Below, in pieces: positions 12,830-25,508 of a stretch of 64,000 bases of DNA. The translations under genes and the position numbers were made by a program. The DNA is from Druceiella hillmani (taxonomy: Eukaryota > Arthropoda > Insecta > Lepidoptera > Hepialidae), in NCBI GenBank assembly GCA_039881145.1, contig JAYKKI010000138.1, positions 1,723,501-1,787,500 of the forward strand. The letters are read 5' to 3'. Within the stretch, counting starts at the first letter, position 1. Each line of letters starts with the position of its first letter. The notes below the pieces were generated by a model. It saw only the letters and a list, made by a program, of their open reading frames with translations, was not told where the DNA came from and did not search any database.

Positions 12830-13049
12830 CGTTACCATCGCAATTTATTTTGATCGAAAACATCTCGTATCAGAGGTTTACAACCGGAGGGATTATAGAA
12901 ATATTGCGAAGCTGTTTCTAATTGAAAGTAACAGAAGATTACTCAGCCTCTATTGAATATATTTGGCATTAATTTTGTAGAAATTCATTATTCACAATTA
13001 AATGAAACTACGTGATGTAGTATTATTTCTACTTTATTTAAATTATTTA

Positions 13050-13090
13050 CCACGACCTGGGGTTCATTGTATTACAACATCTTCAGGTGG
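13050..13090 (-). ncRNA. Hammerhead ribozyme motif, copy B left arm (degenerate)
   Basis: On the minus strand the core CUGAAGA and a 5-bp stem II (GUUGU/ACAAU) are kept, flanked by CCAC/GUGG for stem I. The stem III base after GAA is C instead of A, so its closing pair is lost. Activity is doubtful. Confidence 0.55.
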
Positions 13091-13169
13091 GCTGATGTAG
13101 TATAATTTCTACTTTCCTTAAGTTTCTTAAGTATTACTTCTACTTTTTTTAAACATCTTTGCTAATAGC

Positions 13170-13210
13170 CCACCTGAAGATGTTGTAATACAAAGAAACC
13201 TAAGTCATGG
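13170..13210 (+). ncRNA. Hammerhead ribozyme motif, copy B right arm (degenerate)
   Basis: The core CUGAAGA, GAA and GUC are present in the right order. Mismatches lie at the base of stem II (G opposite A) and at the innermost pair of stem I (C opposite A). It is oriented opposite to the motif at 13050-13090. Confidence 0.55.
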
Positions 13211-13360
13211 TAAAGAACTCAAATAAAGTAGAAATAATACCACATCACGTAATTTCATTTAATTGTAAATTAGCCTCGATACATGTCTGTAATACGTCCG
13301 GTTGTAAACCATTGGTACAAGGTGTTTTCGATAAATGTAAACAGCGCTATCAACGATATG

Positions 13361-14668
13361 CTAGACTTCCCACTAAAATTCAGAACACATATTTTAGCGG
13401 GAACGACTATGGTAAGACTGATGTTGTCCATAAAGTAAAGAGACAAAATGAGATTCGGGGTGAAAACAGTAATGGCAAAGTGTTTTTATTGCCTGTTAGA
13501 CCTGTTTTTCAATCTGATTATTTCGTTCAAAAAAACTTATGAAATCTAGATGCCACAACCTATCACAAAATATAGAGGAAGACGAGAATTCAGAAAAAAA
13601 TAGCCTAGTTTTCATTCTTACGGGAGTGTGTAAATCACTTCATGCCGTTATTAACCAGCTGCATAGTTAGAGCAATGGTCGGCGATTATTCGATAAAGTC
13701 ATGCTAACAAATCTTTGCTGGAAAATAAATTTTCTACTCTCGAATTGTTTTTCACTATATGTAGTGACGAATTGTTTTATCAAAAGGCGACGACCTTTTT
13801 TAATTACATTGGTAAAAAAAACTCGCAGACACAAAAGGAATTTTTGGTTATTACTACTAACTAGGTCTTATGTAATATCGGCTTGTATGGCATCATCCAA
13901 TAACTAGAGGAGGCGATATATATTGTGTACAATTTAAAAAATACAGTAAAAGCAAAATGAAGTATAGTAAACCCTTGTACATTTAGTAATAAAATCTGAT
14001 CTCTAAAAATTTTATGTTGAATAGAACAACCATCATTTATGCATTTTAAGTGTATTTTTTAAGAACTTCTTCTAGTTATAATAAAAACGGAATTATAAAA
14101 TACAATTTGGCTTTATTTGATTTCTAACATTTTAGATTTATTAACAACAAAAATCTAAAAGCTCTATCCTATAGCAAACTTTCGTAAAGTATTGTTAAAA
14201 TTAATGGGTTAAAATGTAAAGCATAACTCACTAAACTACATAACATATTTAAAATATTAATGGTCTACTAATTTTAAAAGAGCGAATAAATTGTTGTTCG
14301 TATTTTATGAGTAAAACAAAATTATAAAAAAAATATTAACAACGAATTGAACCTATGTCAAAAATATTTATTGAAAAAGTACGAGTATTTGGGACCCTTA
14401 GCAATTTATAACATAATTTTTTCAAACTTGAAAACTCATTGTATTAATGCATCATAATTACCACTCCCATAATCCAATTGTTTTCCCTTCTAACATTTTA
14501 AATAAATCCACTTTAGACACATCAAACAAAAAGTCACAATTATCAACTCCCCCAACAGCCCTTGCATATTCAAAACCAGATATAAATATTCAAATTGCAT
14601 TGTACATCATACCCGACATCTCTCTCGAAACTGATTTAACACGTTCCTAATAAAAATTCACAAAATCC
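13361..14668. other. Non-coding stretch with an unrecognised open frame
   Basis: A plus frame starting in the copy B arm at 13207 stays open to 13542. Its part after 13355 uses more balanced codons than its surroundings but shows no domain I recognise. A following frame at 13701-13907 is also unrecognised. This may be remains of another repeat. Confidence 0.4.
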
Positions 14669-14848
14669 TTATAATTGACAACGTAAATAAAAGCGATAGG
14701 AAGTTCCGAGGTGGACCCTGACTGGCAAAATTGAGTTAAGGGCCAATATCCATACGTCGATTTTCGCCTCAGCAATCTCGATTTCATATTCCTCGATAAT
14801 GTTTTGCAGGCGTACGTAGGTATGGAAAGGTGTTATGTAAATTTGATT
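14669..14848 (-). other. Coding-like fragment, unidentified
   Basis: A 60-codon open stretch on the minus strand is bounded by TAA codons at both ends. The central part encodes an acidic, amphipathic segment (NIIEEYEIEIAEAKIDVW) and is richer in G and C than its surroundings. There is no good start codon and no domain I recognise. It could be a transposon remnant or an exon remnant. Confidence 0.25.
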
Positions 14849-16379
14849 TTATCCAAGGATGTCTGTGCATTATAGATATATGTATTAAATTATATGGGAA
14901 AGCGAATTCCAGTGTAGTCCCGATAAAGGAAAAGGAATCGATTTGTCTAGGTGCATATTTTGCCGATGGGTTGATAGAATCAAAGAGATTTTACGTCGAA
15001 GTGTTTGTATCTCTCTACATTGTTAGGAAGCGTGTTTCAATTTTTTCGCCATAGCAAAAGGACATGAAATAAGGATTTCTTTTTTCATTAAGAGGCTCAC
15101 AAATTTCTCTCATAAAAAGTTCATTGACAATATTATTATATTTGGTTTCGTTTCTGAAACATAATTTCTTTAGGCTAAATAGAGGTCACATAGCTACTAA
15201 AATAACATTACGTCATCCAATGTTACTTCATTACTAATTGTCTTTAAACCATCCATTATTCTTGGTAATAAAGGACAAAAAAGGCAGGGAAATGACCTTC
15301 TTGACAAAAAATTTATAACAAACTTGCAGACTCATACAATGGGATAAATGGGGTAAAAATAAAGTATTATTTTGAAGACAATTGTTGTAAAACTATGGGC
15401 GCTACGAAGATGTTACGAATAAATAGACAGGAGTAGAAAATATGAAATAAATAATTTGTTACAAAAATCCAGATCTATAAAAATAATATCCCACAAATCA
15501 TACACTTATGATATAGATGACAAGCAAGTATACTTTGAAAAAAACTTTGCAAACCGAAAAAGCTTATGTTGAAAACGATATATACCTACCAACTCAGTGG
15601 ATATATGTACTTATGGAATGTATTATATCATATATTAGTATGATTTTTTCGTTCTTTTAATCTTTCAGAAATATTTCCCAAAGTTTACGATTCAATCAAC
15701 TTTGTACTCGTTTTAATAACAAAAAACTGTCAATATAAAATAACCAAAACTGAATGTATGTGATACTTGTTTCACAATTAACGACCTAATCTGCATTTAT
15801 AACTTCGAAGATTAAGCGAATGCAAGTTTTTTTTGCCCCTTGCTTACAACTTTTGACGAAGTTTTAGAGATTATTATCTTCTTGATGCGTGACGCCAGCA
15901 AATGCTACCTGTTAATTATACTTGTTACACGTTGATCAGAAAGCGTACGTACTTTGCTTTTTCTGTTTAAACTCTTATAATAGTTTCATTTTTTTCAATT
16001 TAATTCTCAAAACACTTCATTAGATCTTGCACGAAGCCTGTATTCTATACCATTTTATACTCCTATATTTTAAAGTAAATAGTCCAGTATATCCCAGAAC
16101 AAAAATTCAAATACCGGTCAGCTCGTTTTTTTTCAAAAAGGTAATATTGCGTATCACTAATATAAGCAACGTATTATTGTGTCCAAGCTAAAAGACTTTG
16201 GAATCTTGAAATTCTAAACGTTTTTTTTAATGTATACCCGAATATTTTTATTTCTAATCGTTCTTTTCTTCAACCGCTTTTGCTTCCATCTTACACCATT
16301 TTCTAAATTTGTGTTATTAATTTTATAAATTTTAAAAATATTTTAGTCAACTTAAATATAATTTCTTGTCTTCTCCCAC

Positions 16380-16420
16380 TAACAGATAAATAAAAAAAAA
16401 ATTTTTGTATTTATCTGTTA
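16380..16420. repeat. 12-bp inverted repeat, A/T-rich loop
   Basis: TAACAGATAAAT (16380-16391) and ATTTATCTGTTA (16409-16420) are perfect complements around a 17-nt A-then-T loop. A chance or slippage-related palindrome is possible. Confidence 0.7.
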
Positions 16421-18785
16421 CGACCGAAGGCAATTCCTCCAATAGCCAACCAAAGTTTCAAATAAACAAATATATTATGACCTTCGTAAACCGCATTTAC
16501 TGACACGAATTATCACTTTTACATGATGAATTATGAAATCCTCATTCAACATTGAATCAGAAATAAAAATTAAAAATAAATAGAATGCCGCAAAGTCTTC
16601 ATATTTTGAATCCCATGCAGATGAAGGTAACAGCTATTTTATTATAATTAACGCATTTAAAAATATTTATTTCCCTATTTAATGTTAATATAATCATACA
16701 TATTACTATTCTATAATTAACACTTTTTTATTTTAAGCAATTATAATATTGAATTGAACGACAATAATCATAAAATTACCATAAAAAATGAACACAAATA
16801 AAATATAGAAGCATTTATTTTATGTGCATAAAATACTATTTAAAAAAAACTAGCGCTGTTACCTTCCTTGGGTATTAACAACTAAATACATTCGTCATGT
16901 GCGGTAGCTAGAAGAAACATAAGGTCAAACACTAGCATATATTTCTTATTATTTGTCAAAATTATTCCTAATAAGTATAAAATTATAATGCGAACGTAAG
17001 TTCTTTGGTTGTGTATTTGTATAGCTTTCATGTTACTCAACACGTACCAGTTATATTTTCCATACAAATAATTTGTGACATGGAAATACATATACAATAC
17101 TTTTCATTTCTGAACAAAACTGCTCTTTGGTAAATAAGAGCTTGACTATAATACGTAACAACACATCACGATAACAGCGTACGGCTACTTGCTGATGATC
17201 CAGGTTTCTTTCCTTTTACGCCTTTCAGTGCATCTCAAACTACTTTTCATTTTCATTAGTCGATTATTTTGCCATATTAAAAAGTAACAGTGAATTCCGG
17301 AATCCAATTTTACTTACAAGAACCTATTTAAAAACATGAAGATATTTAAAGACAATATTTTTATTCCATTTTGTTATCGCTGTTTGTTTCCTGGAATGTT
17401 TCATAACTTTTTTATAAATTTAAAAATTTCACTAAAAATCTCAACAAATTTCAATAACTTTCAAAGCGAATGAGTCATTTTACCTTCCACCTACACTCAG
17501 CTGGTTAAAACCCCACCACCTCCTCCCCCAACCAAAATCTTTGATCCGTCACTGCATATAATCCTACTTCAGTGTTTTACTTATTACCTGAAACTGTAAT
17601 TAAAGGTTATAATGCTGAATAGCATGAAATATAATTTAAAAACGTTTCCGCACTATCTAGGCTAATTAGAAGTTAATCAGCGAGAAGTCAACCAAAGATG
17701 GGTGATTCGGATCTCAACGATTTCGAAGCAACATTTATCAATTTGTAATTAAAGAAAGAAATAATCAAGATTGTGGAAATAGTCTGTATAATAGTAATTC
17801 ACGCCTACCAAGTGATAGGCATTACACCTGTTTTAACGCTTAGCTACTCCCATGGTAGTTAAATAAATATTTTGTGGCAGCTATAAAATTATCATAAAAA
17901 TATTTATATATTCTCCGTTAATTATTTTTTAAAACCAGGTTAATGAAGTTACATATCAAGATAAATAGTGTAAAGATTATTTTTAAACCCCTACAGAAAT
18001 ATTGTTATATTTAGTTCGGTACACTTTTAACCATTTAGTTTTCCTTCCATAACATTGCTAATGTCAACATGCTTTTCAATTTACAATAAATGTTTTGTGC
18101 ATAGTTTTACAGATTATTTTTTCGCCTTTCACTTTTTTTTATTCCATCTTCTTTTATTCTAAGAGGACTATTTTTGTTGTCTATCTATGTTAGTTTATAC
18201 AAGAAGTCGTTGTCCCTCAACTTCAAGTTTGAAAGCACCGAAAGCTCGGGAGTTTTATTGATTTTGATTGAAAGCTTTTGGCAGCTCGCTTTGAATCTGT
18301 TGTGATTTATTCATTCGGACAAAACTAAACATAAGCCATAGATGCAACATAACTGAATGATCTTTGCATGATTTAGGGTTCAATGTGAGGAAGAAAATCA
18401 ACTTATTTTGGTGCCCATAAATTTTATTCTATAAATGAACGTGGTATATTTACCAATCTACAACTTTCTTCGTCTATTATATTTTTTATTCATTTAACAT
18501 GGGCCTTCATAAAATGCAACTAATATAATATGAGTTAGTTACAAATTAAAATCATTTAATAACGTTATCTAGCATTTTAAAATATATGTTTAATTAAAGT
18601 ATTGCAATAGACCGTAAAACAGTGAAAACCTCAGTCCCTATTTACAGAAGGTTTAATAGAATATAAATTAATATTAAATCACATCGCCTTAAGGTATTCA
18701 ATAAAACATGCGAAAGGCTAAATTTGTGAACCAAAAATAATAAATGTCCACTGTTTATTAAAATAATTTGTAAATTATTTCTTGA

Positions 18786-18826
18786 GGAATAAATTTCTCC
18801 CTAATTAATTAGAGGGAAATTTATTC
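18786..18826. repeat. Imperfect palindrome, about 20-bp arms
   Basis: GAATAAATTTCTCCCTAATT is followed directly by its near-complement AATTAGAGGGAAATTTATTC. The arms differ by a one-base displacement in the T/C run. Confidence 0.7.
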
Positions 18827-21800
18827 TTCATATATGTAACCATAACCACTTTGAATTTGGTACTTAAAAGTGAAAATTGAAACTCTTACAAGCTGACTCA
18901 CGTGATTGTTATTCCGCTTGTCACAGCCGATTTTCTCAGAAAATATACGACATAAAATTCTTAAATTTATACATAGTGATACACCTTATTGTACCACATA
19001 CTTTGCACTTTTATAATATTTAAATGAGAGAAGATATTAAAAGAAGTAATTAAAATTTTGTCTTTTTTTACGTTTTATATGTCATCTGTTTCATCACTTA
19101 GAGAGTTTTTTATGAGGAACACAAAACTATTTTTTAATTATTCTAAATTCACATTTTAAATTATATTCTAAAAAAGCAACAAATCCCTTGTTCCTTTTTT
19201 TAGAATGTAATTCTCGAAAATGTCCTTTCACCCAACCCCGTGATCCGAAACTATTGAATTAAAAATCATATAAAAAACAGGGTTGGTAAAATCTAAATAG
19301 AAGTTTACATCGTTTTTTAAATCTCATATTTTTGAGATACACATGATGTCTTTACGCATGAGAAATACATAGTCGGCAATACATTTATATTGCGTAATAT
19401 TTATATATGAAAAACTATGTACTCTTTAATACTTATAAATGCCTAAGCGTGTGCGTACATCGTAGCGCAAATTCTATCATACTCGACAAGTTTTTTGTTA
19501 ATTTATTAAAAATAATTTATTAAGAATGAACGAAACTCACAGTACGAAATTCGAGAATACACAAGTAGATGAAAACAAAAAATTGATACATACTGTATTT
19601 TCACTAAACTATTTTGAAAATTATATTACAATTAGATGATGCATATTTCAGTTAAACACGTAGAGTGTGAGGTACGATAGACTAGATGAAATAATAACTT
19701 TCTTTATTTAACTATAGGAGGAATATCTGATCCGATGCTATCTAATCAGCGATCAAAGATCATAAAAAGTTAAAATATGTATAGGGACGGTATCTGGCAA
19801 TATATAGCAAGGCATTACTACTGATACTTGGACCCATTTTAAATGAAAGAGCAATTTATGGTAAGCCAAGAATGAAAGTGTTTCAAAACCACCCTACTGG
19901 TAACTAGGGCTGATATTCTGAAGCATTAGGACATATAACCGGGTCAGGACAATAACAATGACTACAGTGAAACTGAGGCAAATGTGTCTCCGTGGATGCC
20001 TCGCGGATGCGGTTCAATGACCTTTTTGTTTAACATTTTTCTTAATTATATTACTGTTATGCTTATTTCTGAGCATGCAAATGAACAATACGGAGATTAA
20101 ATCGAAATTATCGCCCGGTTAAACATACATAAGAAGAAAATTTGTGATGAAATATTTTCACTAATTATTATAAAGGTATTTAGTGTAAAATAATTCAATA
20201 TTTAACTTCGATTTTAATTTTTAGAAAATACGAGGATAACGTTAGCAAAATTTTTTTCTTTATTAAAATCCAATTTTTGACAGGAGATTACAACTTAACT
20301 AATTTTAAATAAGTGATCACTAATTGTTGAACGACTTTTGTTGTAATTTGAAATTTTAATAAAATCAATTAAATCCAATCCTAGTCGGTTTAATCCGAAT
20401 AGGCTCTTCCCTAATATCTTACAACCTCCCTAAAATTACATAGGTTAAGGTAACCTTTTTAATAATTAGATTATTTAATGAAATGTGATTAAATAATTGA
20501 GATATAAATTAAATTTCTTTTACAAAGAACAATCTTGTTATAATTCGTTGAATAAAGTCAATAAAATATTTCTATCAAAATTTTGATTGTTCAAGTGTAA
20601 ATTATTCAAATGTTAACTTAGAACATAACTAAATATAAACAACTGAAGATGAGTAACATCACGATTCTTTAATTATTGTCTGATATGTCATGTAATATAG
20701 TACTTGAAATTCGTAACTGTCCACATTGAGAAAAAATGCCAACCTCATTAAAAATAACCACAAGGCTTTCAAAAAATCGAATCAAATAAAAAAAAAAGTC
20801 AACGACTCGGGTACGTTTTTCAATTTGGAATGGACCGTCGCCAAGTTATTGTAACGGATGTGAGTAATATTAACATGACAAATAAAAGCAAATACATACA
20901 ATGTGAAAAGTAATCATATTTCCTTTATAAGATAAATAAACAACAATACATACTGTCATGAAGAATACTACACTCGATATTGACATTATACCTTTTCTTG
21001 GGGAGTTGTTTTCATGATATTTCTTAAACTACTTTTTGCCTGTTGTCAAATAAGTCATATCATGTTCGTAAAATAACTACACTTTTTAATAATGACACTG
21101 AAAGTAACTTATTGAACAAAATGAAAACACGATCCTAAAATAACAAAACAATATAATATACATAATTACAGAACAATATTGAAACATACTTTTCTATTAC
21201 CCTTCTGATAACTTCTGCTACTTATTTGCCACGCAACTTTATTGACCAATTTGGAGAATTCTTTCGATCATTAAATTCGCTTAAAGAATTTATTTTTTTC
21301 TATGTAACGTGGGATAAATTATTAAAATGGCAGCGTGGGCAGTGAAAGTATACTCTTAGAAAAAGTATTATGTTTGGAAATAACGAGTGTGAGAAATTTC
21401 TCAGAACGTAGAACCAAAAAATTAATATGCAAGACTATAAATCTGGCAATAACATAAGAGGGATAGAGAGAATTATTTAAAATAATGCAAATATTGAATC
21501 TGTTTCAGTTTGTTTAGCAATCGTTCTGGAAGCTCAGGATAGCACACGTCTCATAGTCTAGTAGAAGCAAAAGCAGTGTTTGATACAGACGAATTTAGTT
21601 AGGTAATAAATATTAAACACATTTTGAAGAGTTTATTTAACTTGAAATTGATATCATAAAGATGTTCCTGTTTCTGATAAGCGATGACTAATATAATATC
21701 ATGAACCTGTTTTGGACACTAAATTACTGTCTTAATTGCATTCTATTTCTGACAAGAAGAATAGTTCTACGAAGACTTTCTAGTAAATCTATTTCCATCT

Positions 21801-22907
21801 TTTGGCATATTTTTTTATGTGCTTTGCCGTTTAAAATCTAATAAATAATACTTTCTGCGTGAAGCACCAACTTTTTGAAGGCCCTTTATAATTAAATACA
21901 CCCCCATTAACTTGTCGCCTAGTGCCATGATAAGTGATATCTTCGTGTTGAAATGAGGAATAGCCGTTCATCGTCGCTTCTGAGAGTTACAAACGTAATT
22001 ATAAAGCAATTGTACTGCCAAATAACTGTAACAGGCTCTTTCCTTTATATTAATTTGGTTTTCAATTTGTTTGTTACAAGTGTATTTACATACATGTTAC
22101 AAGTGCATTTTAACCTTCGCCGCTAATGATCTAAAATAAACAAACCATTTTAAACTTATTTTTCAATAACATTTTAAAATTTGTTTAATATATATAGCAT
22201 ATTATTTCTAAAAGGTGTTTTTGTTCGCAATATCTCCTTTAATACTACCTCAAAACCGATTGAGCTATTATTTTGAAAATTATCTTCATAACTAATCACG
22301 AAAAATAAACAAATAATTAAAAATTAACTTTTTGAATAATTTTTTTTAATTCTCTCTGCATTATTTCTAAAAGGTGTCTTTTATCTGTATCACCGCTATA
22401 CGTATATACCCCTCGTACGTATATATGTTCCTTAATACTTTATCTTAATACGGTAATGTGATCATTGTTTTCATAGAAGTTTTGTAAACAAAGAAGTTAA
22501 AAAAAGTATATGTGAGAAAGCCAATATCTGTTTTTTTTAAGTATTACAATTTATATTAAAAATGTTGTGTATAGTAATAAAATTTTTTACGATGAGATAT
22601 GTACAATTACTCTTCAAAATAAAATACTTTCATTTACTTATTTTCACACCACATTAAAAATATACATAATGAAGGGGTGATCATGAACATTTTTCTCAAA
22701 AATAGGTTTACAATAATCTAAACTAATTTAATCTAACTTCACAAAAGATTGGTAAAATAAAAAAGTAATAAACATAAGGTAGACAGTGTAAAGCCGTATA
22801 AAAGAAAAACTAAATAATAGAAACAAGGCCACCGCAGAATTGTAAAATTGAACTTTGGTCAAAACAGTAATAAATATTTGTTTTTGATTGATTTTGATCG
22901 TTACATA

Positions 22908-23022
22908 GCCCCGACTGGTACTCGCCGTGCGGTGTGGGATGTCACATGAAGGGAACCGCATTCCTTTGCGGCGCGGCGTGCTGCCGAACCCGGGCCGGAC
23001 AAAGTATGTCAGAATTCCGGTC
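22908..23022. other. GC-rich islet
   Basis: About 115 bp with many CpG steps (GCGGCGCGGCGTG, CCCGGGCCGG) stand out sharply from the AT-rich surroundings. A minus-strand frame crosses it (within 22728-23024), with a Pro/Arg-rich stretch, but I recognise no domain. It could be a CpG-type promoter, a 5' exon or a fragment of a GC-rich repeat. Confidence 0.6.
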
Positions 23023-23974
23023 AATGTTACCTTAAACTTTTTAACTGAAATTGTGTTGGATAACTCACCCTGATATTGCGACCGTGGCCAGTTTGAGATG
23101 AAACGCTTTTGAAATAATTGTTTAACTTTTCCGTATAAGCGAAATATCGTTTATATCATGCGTAATTTTATAGTTCAATGTCGCATAGTTATATCGTTTC
23201 GGGGCTGCGTAAGCGACACCTACATTAAATTTGCGTGCTAAAAGTGAACTGTAAAAGGAATATTTGGGATACTTTGTCACGAATTTCGTCATATGTTAAT
23301 GTTTGGACGTAAAAATGTCTATAAAATGTTGCTCAGTTTGGACGTTCTCAGTACGCAAATTTATTTAATTTTTTATTCACAATTAACAGAATCAATTTGT
23401 AACTGCATTAGCATCATCGTTATTTATCGCTTGCGTTCATGGGGAGATGAAATTTATGCTTGTAGATTTTTTGGTTTTGTCTGAAAGTTTGTGTTTTGTT
23501 CAGTTTTAAAATGGTCGGCATAATTAATTCTTTTCGTTGAAGTAATTAGATAGTGAGTGAAACGGACGATAGTTTGAGGGTAGAATGTCCGACGTGTATG
23601 GTAGGTGACAGTTTACTGAATGAAAGTATTTTTCATGTGTCACGGTGGAAATTCAATAGTCCATGTAGAGGTTAGTTCTCTTTCGAAGTTCAAGGGACGT
23701 TAGAGCATGTGAAAGTTGATTTTTTCATTTTTTTTTATTTCAGCAAGGCAGCCTGGAGGTAATTCTGATAGGAAATTTTTAAGCTATCACTTTTTTGTAA
23801 TAGAATTTTGCACAAGTTCCTTTGCACGTTTTTTTTTCAAATCAGTAAAGAGGTTCATTTTAAAAGAATGGAAGATTGACAATGTGTTTTGATTTAGTGA
23901 ACTCAAAGATTTAACAAAACAGACGGTTAAATTGCGGAAAATCTTTGTGAAATAAAATATTCAATAAAGTCGTT
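23023..23974. other. Non-coding stretch next to the GC islet
   Basis: Less AT-rich than average up to about 23720, with no recognised gene. The open frame at 23293-23484 has no identifiable feature. Confidence 0.5.
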
Positions 23975-24045
23975 GGTTTTTACTTTCACGGCTCAGTTGT
24001 TCAACCGATTTTACTAAAATTTAGCATACATACAGCGTTTCTCAT
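23975..24045 (+). mobile_element. Possible LINE/SINE tail fragment
   Basis: The text TTCACGGCTCAGTTGTTCAA followed by CCGATTTTACTAAAATTTAG and CATACA resembles a 'CCGATTTTGATGAAATTTGGCA' type block. I recall that block from the 3' regions of many insect RTE-type repeats. It is degenerate, and the boundaries are approximate. Confidence 0.4.
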
Positions 24046-24546
24046 GGAAATATGAAAAGAATATATTTTAACTCAAGGAAAACAAATGCCATGCGAACAA
24101 ATCTGCCAACAATAGTTGTATACATAACATGTGATATGAAATTTAATCCACTGAATCAAAAATCATATCATATAATATAATAGGTATTATTTAGCGTGTT
24201 AATTTTTAGATGTCTTTTTGATTCGCAGAATGTTAAAAAATTAATATTTAGCCGTTAAATAAAAGTATTAAACAAATTTACGAAAATTAATATTGTTGTT
24301 AAATTTTGACCCCGATATAAAAACGTAAAAAAATACAATACGTATAATGTTAAAATATTGGTTCAAAATTTCCATCCACAGAAAAATAATATAAAAAATT
24401 AAATAAACCCTACATTAAACATTGACGTGAATACCACAGCCTAGAAATTCTTGATATTTGTAAATATTTTGGCAATGTCTTTGAATATGCTTCAACATTA
24501 GTTAAAAACTATCACATAAATTTGTTATAGAGATGATAGTATAAAC

Positions 24547-24548
<2 letters not shown>

Positions 24549-24602
<54 letters not shown>

Positions 24603-24614
24603 CTATATATAAAT
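24549..24614. repeat. (AT)n microsatellite
   Basis: About 66 bp of AT dinucleotides with minor interruptions near the 3' end. Confidence 0.95.
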
Positions 24615-25458
24615 AGGAAAGATGGTATGTACCCGGATTTTTATTTCTAAAAAAACATTATTTATATAACAGTGTAACGATAGTTAATGAAACATTTAGA
24701 TATCATCCTTCATTATCGTTTTTAATTTCAATTTAAAATATTCAGTACGTTTTTCTAAAAATATACGAATTTTAAATAAGTATAGGATTCGTTACACTTA
24801 TTCTACAAAATGTGAGGTTCACATTGAATCATTAATTTTTGTTAACATATTAAACAGTTATGAAAGGTGTACAAAGCCTGAAAATTTTCAGAATCTATAT
24901 TAGAATCAACATTAAAAGAACAAGAAATTTATTAATATAATTGAAAAAAAAAAAACTAGAGCCTATTCTTGAAAAATATCATTAAATTACTTAATCTTGT
25001 CTTCTGGACATCAATACATGAAAGTTACCATAGTGTCTTTAAATAGTATGAAAATACTTCGAAATCCTTTACCAATAAACATGTTTAAGTTAGTTCAATT
25101 ACTAATATCATTATTTAAAATAATCAAAAAGGAATAATCACTTTATATGCACTCCGATGAATAAGCTATCCTCCAATGTAATATATGTAATTATATATGT
25201 AAGTATAATAAGCTATCCTCAAATATAACAATATATCGTCAGTTTTACAATATATAGTCCACTTTAGTAAATTAAAATGACAATATATTTACATATACTC
25301 TATCGATTACCTAATATTATATTATACGAGCAGAAGGCCGAGCAGAAATCTTTAAATTCCGAAAATTTATTGGGAAAATGATTGTACCAGGAAACGATAT
25401 GATGTTGTTGAATTAGAACTTTAAATATTGCATGCTCCTAGTGTTACTACTACTACTT

Positions 25459-25508
25459 CTAGGAATATTTAAGGAACAATATAGTAGTTATTCCTTAAAT
25501 ATTCCTAG
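25459..25508. repeat. Perfect 18-bp hairpin, 14-nt loop
   Basis: CTAGGAATATTTAAGGAA (25459-25476) and its exact complement (25491-25508) enclose a 14-nt loop. The loop holds TAGTAGT, which can pair with ACTACTA just upstream (about 25446-25456), giving an alternative pairing. Confidence 0.9.

Larger units (their letters stand above)
12830..13355. mobile_element. Foldback family, copy B, with extra outer arms
   Basis: The shared left terminus TATTGAATATATTTGGC is at 12951. The left arm runs through GAAACTACGTGATGTAG and an inverted hammerhead at 13050-13090. The right arm mirrors it, with a second hammerhead at 13170-13210 and the arm ending near 13274. Outside these is a second, older inverted pair: GGTTTACAACCGG in the left flank (within 12830-12913) and CCGGTTGTAAACC in the right (within 13275-13355), with about 70 per cent similarity by eye and matching TCGAAAACA/TGTTTTCGA blocks. 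The centre contains a partial extra duplication of the GATGTAGTA..TTTCTACTTT motif. Confidence 0.8.
14855..22907. other. 8-kb AT-rich stretch without genes
   Basis: I find no coding frame, RNA gene or dispersed repeat I recognise. Two short inverted repeats at 16380 and 18786 are listed separately. The longest frame (16882-17097, minus) has no protein signal. A C/A-rich run CCCCACCACCTCCTCCCCCA lies at about 17511-17530. Confidence 0.6.
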
